From: Geomonas subterranea | Lineage (GTDB): Bacteria; Desulfobacterota; Desulfuromonadia; Geobacterales; Geobacteraceae | Length of the DNA: 64,000 nucleotides | Assembly: GCF_019063845.1 (NCBI RefSeq) | Contig: NZ_CP077683.1 | Coordinates: forward strand, 930,001 to 994,000 | Direction: 5' to 3' | Part shown: positions 52,104 to 60,337 of the stretch, in pieces | Position numbering within the stretch: position 1 is the first letter of the stretch | Layout: every line of letters begins with the position of its first letter | Program-made: the position numbers and the translations under genes | The notes under the pieces: generated by a model | Databases searched by the model: none | Seen by the model: only the letters and a program-made list of their open reading frames with translations | What the model was told of the DNA's origin: nothing

Positions 52104-53507
52104 ATGAAAGCCACAACGACCACACAACAACACACGCTGCTCGTGGACGACGAACCCGGTATCCTCACCGAGGTGTCGCTGCTGCTCGCCTCGAGCGACA
52201 TCCCGGAGGTGGCGGCCATCTCTGACAGCCGGCAGGTGCTTCCCTACGTGCGGGAGCACCGGGTGCGCGCGGTGATCCTGGACTGGGTGATGCCCAACGT
52301 GACCGGCGCGGAGATACTGCAGAGCCTGACGGTGGAATTTCCGGAGATCCCGGTGATCGTAATGACGGCGATGGGGGACGTCGAGACGGCGGTTACCTGC
52401 ATGCGCCAGGGCGCCTTCGACTTCCTCACCAAGCCGGTGGACCCCAACCGCCTGGTGGCGAGTGTCAAGAAGGCGCTCCAGGTGAGCGAACTGGGGCAGC
52501 AAAACCGGATGCTCAAGGATTACCTGCTGGCGGACACGCTCGGTAACCCCGACGCCTTCGCCGGCATCATCACCACCTCCAAGAAGATGCGGGGCATCTT
52601 CCAGTACATCGAGGCGATCGCAAGCTCGAGGCTGCCGGTCCTGATCACCGGGGAGACCGGGGTGGGGAAGGAGTTGCTGGCCCGCGCGGTGCACGACGTC
52701 TCCGGCGTCCCCGGCCCCTTCATCTCGCTCAACGCCGCGGGGCTCGACGACTTCATGTTCTCGGACACGCTCTTTGGCCACAAGAAGGGAGCCTTCACCG
52801 GCGCCGACAGCAAGCGCGACGGCCTCATCAGCGCCGCCGCCGGGGGAACCCTTTTCCTGGACGAGATCGGCGACCTGAACCTCGCGTCCCAGATCAAGCT
52901 GTTGCGTCTTTTGCAGGAGCGCGAGTACTACCGGCTGGGGTCGGACCTGCTGCTTAAAAGCGACGCCCGCATCGTGGCGGCGTCGAACATGGATTTCGCC
53001 GCGCTGCGTGCCGCCGGGACCTTCAGAAACGATCTGTATTACCGTCTCTGCGCGCATGAGTTCAAGGTGCCTCCGTTGCGGGAGCGGCTGGATGACATGG
53101 AGGCGCTGGTGGACTACTTCGTGCGGCAGATCGCGTCGCAACAGGGGAAACCGGCGCCCAGGGTGCCGCAGAACGTGATCGCCGCGCTGCAGCAGTGCAG
53201 GTTCCCCGGGAACGTGCGCGAGCTGTACAACATGGTTCACCACGCCGTCACCTGCAACGAGGGGGCACCCCTTTCGGTGGCCGATTTCCCGGGCGTCGCG
53301 GCGGCTCCGGCGCGGGTGGCGCCCCCCGTGGACTGCGCCAATCCGCTGTTCTCCCTTTTCGGGAAGTTCCCGACCGTGCTTCAGGTCGAGGAATACCTGA
53401 TCGCCGAGGCCATGAAACTCACCAGCGGCAACCAGACGCAGGCGGCCGAGCTGTTGGGGCTGACCCGGCCGACTCTCAACAAGAGGCTGAAGCAGGAACG
53501 TCAGTAG
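52104..53507 (+). CDS. Sigma-54 response regulator beside the geopeptide locus
   Basis: A 467-residue NtrC-type regulator. Receiver (LLVDDEPGIL, phospho-Asp in AVILDWVMP, KPVD), AAA+ domain with Walker A GETGVGKE, intact GAFTGA, Walker B GGTLFLDEIGDL, and a terminal Fis-type helix-turn-helix (GNQTQAAELLGLTRPTLNKRL). Its 3' end overlaps that of the maturase gene by seven bases (convergent). The sensor kinase at 57826 is the closest candidate partner. No clear -24/-12 site is visible in the 55062-55180 divergent region, so its targets are not proven. Ribosome site weak. Confidence 0.92.
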   Translation: MKATTTTQQHTLLVDDEPGILTEVSLLLASSDIPEVAAISDSRQVLPYVREHRVRAVILDWVMPNVTGAEILQSLTVEFPEIPVIVMTAMGDVETAVTCMRQGAFDFLTKPVDPNRLVASVKKALQVSELGQQNRMLKDYLLADTLGNPDAFAGIITTSKKMRGIFQYIEAIASSRLPVLITGETGVGKELLARAVHDVSGVPGPFISLNAAGLDDFMFSDTLFGHKKGAFTGADSKRDGLISAAAGGTLFLDEIGDLNLASQIKLLRLLQEREYYRLGSDLLLKSDARIVAASNMDFAALRAAGTFRNDLYYRLCAHEFKVPPLRERLDDMEALVDYFVRQIASQQGKPAPRVPQNVIAALQQCRFPGNVRELYNMVHHAVTCNEGAPLSVADFPGVAAAPARVAPPVDCANPLFSLFGKFPTVLQVEEYLIAEAMKLTSGNQTQAAELLGLTRPTLNKRLKQERQ

Positions 53508-54838
53508 GGGGGTGCCGCCGCCTGGACGAATGTGCTCTGGGCGGTGGCCTTTTTCCGGGGGGCGAGATAGGTTAAGTTTTGCAGCACGCTTTTCTCAAGC
53601 GTGGCATCGTAGAATGTGCGCCTGCAGTCCACCTCGGTCAGGGAGTTCCCCTGCAGTTTGCTGACGAAACGGCAGCCGCCGAAGCAAAGCGGGAGATAGC
53701 TGCAATCCAGGCAGGCATCGACCTGCCAGTTGCCGATCCCGTGTGACACCCGGTAGTCCTGCAACCCCTCATCCAGGCTGCCGACGCTCATCCCTTCCCA
53801 CCCCATGAACGCCGGGCACTTGTAGAACTTCCCCGTGCAGTCGATCACCAGGTTGTCCTCGAGTTCCACGATGCAGGCGGACGGCTTGAGCGTGGGGGCG
53901 CGGTAGCCCCTGGCCAGGGTCGCTTCGCGCAGGAACGGGACCGCCTCCATGAGCCATGGTTCCTCGGAAAGGGCGCAACCGGAGCTCAGGTCCGAACACC
54001 CCCCCGTGGAAACGACAGGGGTGAACATCACCGCGGCAAGCTTGTCGGGGGTGATGCCGTAACGGGGGAGCAGGTCGAGCAGGCGCGGGAACTCCCGGTA
54101 GTTTTCCGGACGGTAGTTCGCCCCCAGCTGGATGGAAACAAGGTCGCAGACCTGCGCGAGGTTCCCGACGATGATGTCGAAACTCCCCGCGCCCGACGCG
54201 TAGGGGCGCTGGGCATCGTGGATCTCCGGGGGGCCGTCAACGGTGAACTTGGCACCCTGCAGTCCCAGCGGTAGCAGCTGCAGGGCCGTGTTCCGGTCCA
54301 GCAGCGTTCCGTTGGTCACCAGGTTGAAGGCGTACTTCACCCCGTGGCTGCGGGCCGCCTCCCGCAGTCTTTGCGAGATGCCGCGGATCAGGTCCTGCGA
54401 CAGCAGCGGCTCTCCGCCGTAGAAGGTGACGGTGACGTCCCACCCCTGCGAGATCCTGTCCCGCACCAGCTTCTCCACCAAAAGGTCCGCAGTGGCGTCC
54501 GACATGTACTGCCCGCAGCGGAACTCCCCCTCGAAGCAGTAACCGCAGTCCAGGTTGCAGTCCAGATTGAGCACAACGGAGGCTTTGAAGTGCCGCGTGC
54601 GTCCGTTGGCGCGGGCAATGAGCTCGCGCATCTGTTCTCTTTCCGCGTCCGGGTCCTCTATCAGCATCCCTAGACGCCTCAGCGCCTCGCACCCGTCATC
54701 GGGGAGCACGCCTTCTTGCAGTGCCGCGAGCGTTTCGGCCGGTATCGCCGCGATGGAACTGCGCAGGGTTGAATAGAGGAGCACATGACCGGGGCGGTCG
54801 GGGGAGGGGAAAACCTTCAGGTAGCGAGAGAGTTTCAT
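53501..54838 (-). CDS. Radical SAM/SPASM peptide maturase (geopeptide type)
   Basis: A 445-residue RiPP-modifying enzyme. Residues about 1-80 look like a PqqD/RRE-type peptide-recognition region. The radical SAM cluster motif is C94-NLD-C98-GY-C101, followed by VTFYGGEPLL (SAM-binding GGEP) and VTNGTLL. The C-terminal SPASM part carries many Cys for auxiliary Fe-S clusters (TGGCSDLSSGC, CTGKFYKCPAFMG, CLDCSYLPLCFGGCRF). The plan and sequence style match the 'geopeptide radical SAM maturase' family known from Geobacter. Directly upstream on the same strand is a 37-codon precursor gene. Its own ribosome site is weak and a hairpin separates the two, so peptide should exceed enzyme. Confidence 0.9.
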   Translation of the reverse strand: MKLSRYLKVFPSPDRPGHVLLYSTLRSSIAAIPAETLAALQEGVLPDDGCEALRRLGMLIEDPDAEREQMRELIARANGRTRHFKASVVLNLDCNLDCGYCFEGEFRCGQYMSDATADLLVEKLVRDRISQGWDVTVTFYGGEPLLSQDLIRGISQRLREAARSHGVKYAFNLVTNGTLLDRNTALQLLPLGLQGAKFTVDGPPEIHDAQRPYASGAGSFDIIVGNLAQVCDLVSIQLGANYRPENYREFPRLLDLLPRYGITPDKLAAVMFTPVVSTGGCSDLSSGCALSEEPWLMEAVPFLREATLARGYRAPTLKPSACIVELEDNLVIDCTGKFYKCPAFMGWEGMSVGSLDEGLQDYRVSHGIGNWQVDACLDCSYLPLCFGGCRFVSKLQGNSLTEVDCRRTFYDATLEKSVLQNLTYLAPRKKATAQSTFVQAAAPPY

Positions 54839-54903
54839 GGGAGCTATAACCTATTCCTGGCTGCAGGCGCGCAGTCATAAATGCTGTCTTAACGGCAATG
54901 GCG

Positions 54904-54940
54904 GAGTCTCGCCTTCCTTTAAGCAAGGAGGGCGAGACTC
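54904..54940 (-). terminator. Stem-loop between precursor peptide and maturase genes
   Basis: GAGTCTCGCC (54904-54913) pairs with GGCGAGACTC (54931-54940), continued by TCCTT/AAGGA, giving about 16 paired bases and a 5-base loop. There is no T tract on the minus strand, so a partial terminator or mRNA-end stabiliser is most likely, favouring precursor over maturase. Confidence 0.75.
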
Positions 54941-54947
54941 TTTCGAC

Positions 54948-55061
54948 TCATACCCAGCCGGCCCAGATGTACATGTAGATGCAGCAGCCAAATCCGTCAG
55001 TCATTTCCGCGTTGTTGTTGCCTTCATCTAGAATCTCCACTGCCAAATTTTCCTTTGTCAT
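54948..55061 (-). CDS. Geopeptide-type RiPP precursor peptide
   Basis: A 37-residue gene too short for usual callers, on the same strand and just upstream of the radical SAM maturase. An AGGAGG (55070-55075) sits eight bases from the ATG, the best ribosome site of the locus. Residues 1-20 (MTKENLAVEILDEGNNNAEM) form a charged leader with an LAVEILD segment suited to recognition. Residues 22-37 (DGFGCCIYMYIWAGWV) form a hydrophobic core with C26, C27, Y29, Y31, W33 and W36. Adjacent cysteines and aromatics are likely sites of radical crosslinking. No leader peptidase or exporter is nearby. Coding is supported by position, ribosome site and composition. Confidence 0.85.
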   Translation of the reverse strand: MTKENLAVEILDEGNNNAEMTDGFGCCIYMYIWAGWV

Positions 55062-55112
55062 TGCGCTTTCCTCCTGTGGTGGGTGTGAAAACCTTGGACA
55101 TTTCTAATAGGC

Positions 55113-55129
55113 TGTGATAAGTTAACACA
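55113..55129. promoter_or_regulatory. Candidate operator in the divergent geopeptide / TonB-receptor gap
   Basis: TGTGATAAGTTAACACA has TGTG and CACA arms nine bases apart and a GTTAAC centre. It lies in the middle of the 119-base gap between the divergent genes. It resembles a CRP/FNR-type site but is one base too long. Minus-strand TTGTGT-17-TTAGAA (55130-55102) could be the precursor promoter. Confidence 0.3.
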
Positions 55130-55180
55130 ACCTTATTTTGCTTGCAACAATAAATTTGAATTTTTTTATGAGGAGGTGCC

Positions 55181-56991
55181 GTGAGGAAAATGCCCGCAGC
55201 TTTGTCAGTGCTTGCCACAGTGAAGCTGGTGCTGCTGACTGTGGCGCTCAGTCTGCTGACAGTTGCGCCCGCGTGGAGCGATGACGACCTCAGTTCAGTT
55301 CAGCTTTTCAATGGGGGGGAGACGGAGCTTGTTTCAGCGAGCCGGTCGCCGCGCCCCGCATCGCAGACGGCTGAGAACATAACGGTGATCACGGCTGAGG
55401 AAATCGCAGCGCTGAACGCGCACACCCTGCCGGATATCCTCTACGCGGTGACCGGGATCCAGCTGGAGATAAACGGAACCCCGGGCACCAACACCAACAT
55501 AGAAATACAAGGCTCCGATTTCGACCATGTGCTGGTCCTGATCGACAACGTCCCGATCAACAGTCTTGCAGACAACTTTCCCGATCCCGGCTCCATCCCT
55601 GCCCAAATCATCGAGCGGATCGAGATTGTAAAGGGCGCCGCTTCCAGTTCCTGGGGGAGTGCCCTGGGGGCGTTGTCAATGTGATAACGAAGATGCCGCA
55701 GCAGGACCGCGTCATAGATGGCACCGTTTCTGGCTCCTTCGGGACCAGGGAGACCGTCGACGGACGTGTCGAAGCGAGCGGCACCGTTGACCGCCTGGGG
55801 TATTATCTTTACGGCGGGAAACTCCGCTCGGACGGCCTCTCCCCCAACAACCGCTCCGACCTTAAGAACCTGTACGGCAAGCTGCACTACGAGCTTCCGG
55901 TACGCGGAGCGCTCACCCTTTCAACCCTGTACACCACCAAAGAATCGGGGCTTAACGCCAACATCAGCGACCAAAAGCACGAACTGGTCTCGTCGCTCGC
56001 CCTGCAGTTGCCGCTGGAGAACCGCCTCACCCTCGACGCCTCCCTGAGGACGCACCAAAACGACATGGATATGTTCATCGTCGGCCTCCCCTTTAGCCCT
56101 CTCACCGCCTCGGAGAAGGACCGCAGCAGCGGCGGAAGCATGAAACTTTCCTGGCTCGGGGAGAGCCAGCTGGTTGTCGCGGGGGTGGATTACGACCATG
56201 TCAAGGTGGGGCTGCGGGGGGGGCTGTTTCCCGGCGAGATAAGCGAAGCAGCCAACCGTATCGGGCTCTACGTGAACGACACCATCACGGCCGGCAACTT
56301 CGCCATAACGCCAAGCGCCCGCTTTGACTGGACCGGTTTCGGGGGGAACCGCTTCAGCCCCAGCTTCGGCATTACCTACGCGTTGAGCGAGAACAGTCTC
56401 CTGCGCGGCTATACCGCCCGGGGGTACAGTCTCACCTCGTTGAACCGGGCGGATTCCACCGAGAAGGTGTGGACCTCGCAATTGGGGTTCGAGTCGGGGG
56501 AGATTCCCTATCTGTGGCTCAAGGCGACCCTGTTTAGAAACGACACCTGGGACGTCCTCAGCAACGAATCGGGCGCCATCGTCAAGGAGCGACAGCTCAA
56601 GCAAGGGGGCGAATTGGAGCTGCGCACCGCCCCGCTCTTCAACACCTCACTTTCCACCGGATACACCTACATACACGCCAGCGGCGGGAATGACGGGGCC
56701 GCACCCCAGTACATGCCAGAACACACCCTCAAGCTCGGGCTGCGTTACCGGGACCCGTCACAGCTGCAGGCGCAGCTGACCGGGTACTACATCGACTGGA
56801 ACACGCCGACCGGACGGAGTGGGGGGATACTCTGGGACCTGCACCTGGGCAGGACATTCGAGTTGTCCGACTCGGGTTCCGTGGAGATCTTCGGCTCGCT
56901 CAGGAACATCTTCGACAACAAGCAATACCTCTTCGCACTCTACAAGAACACCGGGCGCTGGGCTGAAGTGGGGGTGAGATGCCACTTCTGA
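55181..56991 (+). pseudogene. TonB-dependent outer-membrane receptor, interrupted by a one-base frameshift
   Basis: The first part (GTG start 55181 behind GAGGAGG) gives a signal peptide and the plug: ETELVSASRSPRPASQTAENITVITAEEI, DILYAVTGIQLE, VLVLIDNVPINS, IERIEIVKGAASSSWG. It stops at 55682-55684. The barrel continues in another frame from about 55669 to 56991 (NVITKMPQQDR...EIFGSLRNIFDNKQYL) and ends in CHF with a terminal Phe. Adding one G to the G5 run at 55666-55670 restores the expected LGGVVNVITK and one frame of about 603 codons. It may be a real pseudogene, a phase-variable run or a sequencing slip. It belongs to the binding protein and kinase downstream. Confidence 0.85.
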
Positions 56992-57824
56992 GAGTCCTGC
57001 TCCTGCTGTTTTTCACCCTGATACCCACCCTCGCCCTTGCCTACGATGTCCTCGTGCTCCAGTCCATGCACGAGAAGGGATACGACGAGGCGGTGCGAGG
57101 CTTCAAGCGCGACTGCCGCGGGTCCGTGCGCCGCATCGTGCTCACCGATTTCGCAGAACTCGACCTGACCCGCATCATCCGCGAGGAGCACCCGAAGCTG
57201 ATCGTGGCCGTGGGGGACCGGGCACTGGAAGTGGCGCAGAGGCAGCATGGGACCCCGGTACTCTACATGATGGCATTGAACGCGAAGCCGCGCGGGGCCG
57301 CGGGAGTGAGCATGCTCCTGGACCCGGGGCGGTACATCTCCGTCTTCGAGGAGATGGGGGTGGAGCGTGTGGGGGTGCTGTACGATCCTGCCCGCAGCGG
57401 CGCCTACGTGAAACGCGCGCTTGCCGCTGCCGGGCGCACCCGCGTCCGGCTGGTGCTGCGCGAGGTGCACGCGCCCAAGGAAACACCGGCCATGCTCGCC
57501 TCCCTCAAGGGGAAGGTCGACGCGCTCTGGATGCTTCCCGACGCGACGGCGGTTTCACCGGGCTCCACGGAGGCGTACTTCCTCTTCTCCCAGGCCGAAC
57601 GCGTGCCGGTGGTGACCTTCGCCGAGGTCTACCTCTCCATGGGAGGGGCCGTCGCGCTCACCATCGACCGCTACGATATCGGCAGGCAGGTGGCCGAACT
57701 GGCGCAACGCATGCTGGATGGCAACCCGACGGATGAGGGGGGAGCCCCCGACAGGCGCGCGGTCACCAGGACCAACGAGGGAGTGGTGCGCCAGTTGAAG
57801 CTGAACGGCGTGGTGGGGCGCTGA
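56979..57824 (+). CDS. Periplasmic substrate-binding protein (ABC_sub_bind/TrpX-like), orphan
   Basis: A 281-residue exported protein with signal peptide MPLLRVLLLLFFTLIPTLALA. The rest has the two-lobed pattern of the PF04392-type binding proteins: DVLVLQSMHEKGYDEAVRGF, IVAVGDRALEVA, RVGVLYDPARSGAYVKRAL, LWMLPDATAVSPGS, GGAVALTIDRYDIGRQVAELAQRML. It overlaps the receptor gene by 13 bases and ends one base before the kinase. No permease or ATPase gene is present, so it probably serves as a ligand-sensing partner of the kinase, not a transport component (inference). Confidence 0.85.
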   Translation: MPLLRVLLLLFFTLIPTLALAYDVLVLQSMHEKGYDEAVRGFKRDCRGSVRRIVLTDFAELDLTRIIREEHPKLIVAVGDRALEVAQRQHGTPVLYMMALNAKPRGAAGVSMLLDPGRYISVFEEMGVERVGVLYDPARSGAYVKRALAAAGRTRVRLVLREVHAPKETPAMLASLKGKVDALWMLPDATAVSPGSTEAYFLFSQAERVPVVTFAEVYLSMGGAVALTIDRYDIGRQVAELAQRMLDGNPTDEGGAPDRRAVTRTNEGVVRQLKLNGVVGR

Positions 57825-57825
57825 C

Positions 57826-59466
57826 ATGAGAAAAAGAAAACTGCGTCTCCCACCCTACGCCAAGAGCTTCCGTTTCCGGCTCTACCTGATATTCACCGGC
57901 ACCATCGCCTTGCTCACCGCCGCTTTCGTCACCTTCTACGTCATCACCGAGTTGAACGCCTACCGCTCCACCATGGAGCGGGAAGGGAAGCTGCTCGCCA
58001 CCATCCTGGCCCAAAACGCGCGGCTGCCGCTTTTCGCCGAAAACAGGGAGGCGCTCGCCACCTTGGCCGAGGGAACTGCGCGTTACCCCTCGGTGCTGTC
58101 GGTCTCCATCGTCGACCGCGAAGGGAGGCTCCTTGCCCAGCAGGTGAAGGCGCAGACGGTCGCCGGTGACGTGATCGACATGCGGGTGCCCATCAGCTCC
58201 CCCAGCGGAGTGCTCTCTCCCGAGTCGGCGCTGCTTGGGCAGCCCCAGGGGAACGAGCAGCGGGTCATCGGAGAGGTGCGCCTGACGCTCGAGATGTCCG
58301 CTGCGCGCGAGCGGCTGGTTACCCTGGTGGCGGCTTCCCTGGCCATCGGCACGCTGTTCTGGATCGTGGTGTCCCTGCTTTGCTACCAGATCCTCAAGAG
58401 GGTCACCAACTCCTTCAACCTCCTCATGGGGGGGATCGAGAACATCGGAAACGGCACGCTCTCCGCCCGGGTGGATCTCGACGGGGACGACGAGCTGGCC
58501 CGCGCCGCCAACGCGATCAACGCCATGGCCGCCTCCCTGGAGTTGCGCGAGCTGGAAAACCAGGCGCTGCAGGACGAACTGCTCCGGGCGATGAGGCTCG
58601 AGGTGCAGGAGGAGAAGAAGCTGGTCATGGCGCGCCTGATCCAGACCAACAAGATGACGTCGCTGGGGCTGCTCCTTTCCTCCATGGCCCACGAGATCAA
58701 CAACCCCAACGCCTCGATCCGGTTCTCGGGGCACATGATCGGGAAGATGCTCTTGGACGCGCTGCCTCTTCTGGACGGAGTATGGCAGGAGGAGGGTGAA
58801 TTCTATCTCGGCGGGGTGCCGTATCAGAAGGCGCGTCAGGTGCTCACGGAGAACGCCGGCAAGATAGTCGAGAACTCCGAGCGCATCGCCCAGGTGGTGC
58901 AGGGATTGAGGGATTACGGGGTAGGGGGAAGGGGGCAGCTGCGCCAGAGGCTGGAGATAAACAGCGCGGTTTCCGCGGCCCTTTCGGTGCTCGCGTGCCA
59001 GATGAAACGGGATGTGCAGCTGCAGACGTCGCTGGAGACCTCGATACCGGCCGTCGCCGGGAGCCAGCAGCAGATCGAGCAGGTGCTCATCAACCTGATC
59101 CTCAACGCCATGCAGTCCTATGCGGGGGGGCGCGGCGAGGTCCACTTGTCGACCCGTCACGACGCCGCCAGGGGCGAGGTGGTGGTCGAGGTACGCGACC
59201 ATGGCGCCGGCATCGCGCCGGAGATCATGGCGCGTCTCTTCGAACCCTTCTACTCCACCAAGCTCGACCTCGGCGGCAGCGGCCTCGGGTTGTACATCTC
59301 GCAGTTCATAGTGTCGGAGCACGGCGGCCGGCTGCAGCTCTCCTCCACGGCGGGGAAGGGGACTGTGGCGACGGTCACGCTCCCGGTGGCCGGCGCCTCA
59401 GTGGTGGGCGTGCTCGCCTCCCAGCACGGTCAGCATCCCTCCGATCCGGTCCATCAGGTCGGTTAG
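57826..59466 (+). CDS. Membrane sensor histidine kinase of the geopeptide/TonB locus
   Basis: A 546-residue kinase: transmembrane helix about residues 18-40, a periplasmic sensor of about 115 residues (CHASE8-like, LLATILAQNARLPLFAENREA), a second helix about 163-186, HAMP (NIGNGTLSARVDLDGDDELARAANAINAMA), HisKA box MAHEINNPNASI, and ATPase motifs LINLILNAMQSY, DHGAGI and GGSGLGLYI. It is cotranscribed with the receptor and binding protein, so it likely reads their ligand. The regulator at 52104 is the nearest partner. Its last 23 codons overlap the convergent small gene. Confidence 0.92.
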   Translation: MRKRKLRLPPYAKSFRFRLYLIFTGTIALLTAAFVTFYVITELNAYRSTMEREGKLLATILAQNARLPLFAENREALATLAEGTARYPSVLSVSIVDREGRLLAQQVKAQTVAGDVIDMRVPISSPSGVLSPESALLGQPQGNEQRVIGEVRLTLEMSAARERLVTLVAASLAIGTLFWIVVSLLCYQILKRVTNSFNLLMGGIENIGNGTLSARVDLDGDDELARAANAINAMAASLELRELENQALQDELLRAMRLEVQEEKKLVMARLIQTNKMTSLGLLLSSMAHEINNPNASIRFSGHMIGKMLLDALPLLDGVWQEEGEFYLGGVPYQKARQVLTENAGKIVENSERIAQVVQGLRDYGVGGRGQLRQRLEINSAVSAALSVLACQMKRDVQLQTSLETSIPAVAGSQQQIEQVLINLILNAMQSYAGGRGEVHLSTRHDAARGEVVVEVRDHGAGIAPEIMARLFEPFYSTKLDLGGSGLGLYISQFIVSEHGGRLQLSSTAGKGTVATVTLPVAGASVVGVLASQHGQHPSDPVHQVG

Positions 59467-59697
59467 GGCTTCCCCCTGCGACCCTTCGCCGCAGATCCTG
59501 CGCATCTGGTTCAAAAGTCCCTCGAAGACGTCTTCCCCGCAGGCCCCCGTGACCATATCGTTGGTGAGCCGGTCGTTCAAAAGCAGCCGCTTCATCTGGA
59601 TCAGCTGTATCTCCACCCGCAGCTTCTTGATGGTAGGCAGGTCGCTTTGCTTTAACAGCTGGAGGCATTGATTGATGATGCTGTACTGGTGGTCCAT
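59398..59697 (-). CDS. Small helical protein of unknown function
   Basis: A 99-residue protein starting at ATG 59697 (GGGGAGAAAACC upstream). It is predicted to be almost entirely helical (QYSIINQCLQLLKQSDLPTIKKLRVEIQLIQMKRLLLNDRLT), with Cys at three positions and a His-rich end (GGEHAHH). No family recognised. Its last 69 bases run antisense to the end of the kinase gene, which is unusual in this window. It precedes no obvious partner. The chemotaxis-like genes lie upstream across a 249-base gap. Confidence 0.6.
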   Translation of the reverse strand: MDHQYSIINQCLQLLKQSDLPTIKKLRVEIQLIQMKRLLLNDRLTNDMVTGACGEDVFEGLLNQMRRICGEGSQGEALTDLMDRIGGMLTVLGGEHAHH

Positions 59698-59833
59698 GGT
59701 TTTCTCCCCATCGCATTGACATTGGAACACCATGGGTGTTTCCAATATCCGTGCCAAAAATGCCGCAGAGAAAACACGTGAAAATAGCCAGTTGCACAGC
59801 CGGAATTTTCACGGGGAGGGGGGTGGGTGTGCG

Positions 59834-59932
59834 TTTTTTTACAGCGCGTACCCGCCGCTGGAGGAAGCGTCGGAAACACGGGATGTTAGCCGGGCGCTGT
59901 AAAAAAAAGAACTGTTCGTTTTTTTACAGCGC
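59834..59932. repeat. Three copies of a 14-base A/T-tract palindrome arm
   Basis: TTTTTTTACAGCGC occurs at 59834-59847 and 59919-59932, and its inverse GCGCTGTAAAAAAA at 59894-59907. The inner pair forms a perfect 14-base hairpin with an 11-base loop and can terminate both strands. The outer pair could form an alternative hairpin. The 59698-59946 gap contains only this and a near-palindrome around 59723-59746 (TTGGAACACC/GGTGTTTCCAA). Confidence 0.75.
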
Positions 59933-59946
59933 TCCCGGCGCGGCTT

Positions 59947-60318
59947 TCACCGGGCGAGCGCCGCGCGCACCGCGTCGGTGATCTGTCCCGGCGTGAAGGG
60001 CTTCAGGATGTAGCCGTTGGCCTTCGCCTCGTCCACCAACTGGCGCATCTCCCCCTCGCTCTTCGAGGAGAGGAGCAGGATCGGGATGTCCCGGCTTACC
60101 TCGTTCTCCTTCAAAAGCTTCGCCTTCTTGTTGCCGTCCAGCATGGGCATCATGATGTCCATGATGATCAGGTCGGGCTTGTCCTTGGAAAAAATGAAGC
60201 GGTTCGCCTCAATGCCGTTGGTGGCGGTCACCACCTGGTAGCCGGCCTGGTCAAGAGCGTCCTTGGCCATGGCAAGTACCAGTTCGCTGTCGTCGATGAT
60301 GAGGATCTTTTCTCTCAA
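59947..60318 (-). CDS. CheY-like single-domain response regulator
   Basis: A 123-residue stand-alone receiver: ILIIDDSELVL acidic pocket, phospho-Asp in LIIMDIMMPMLDG, Ser in LLLSSKSEGEM, and the conserved Lys in YILKPFTPGQ. No output domain. It is the last gene of the MCP-CheA-CheB series, 19 bases after cheB. Probable phosphate acceptor of CheA, acting on a motor or on another process. Confidence 0.92.
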   Translation of the reverse strand: MREKILIIDDSELVLAMAKDALDQAGYQVVTATNGIEANRFIFSKDKPDLIIMDIMMPMLDGNKKAKLLKENEVSRDIPILLLSSKSEGEMRQLVDEAKANGYILKPFTPGQITDAVRAALAR

Positions 60319-60337
60319 GGCGCATCTCCTTTCTTGG

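Noticed and set aside
55113-55129. A CRP/FNR binding site in the geopeptide gap
   Set aside because: The TGTG-N9-CACA spacing is one base longer than the consensus, so I kept it only as a generic candidate operator.
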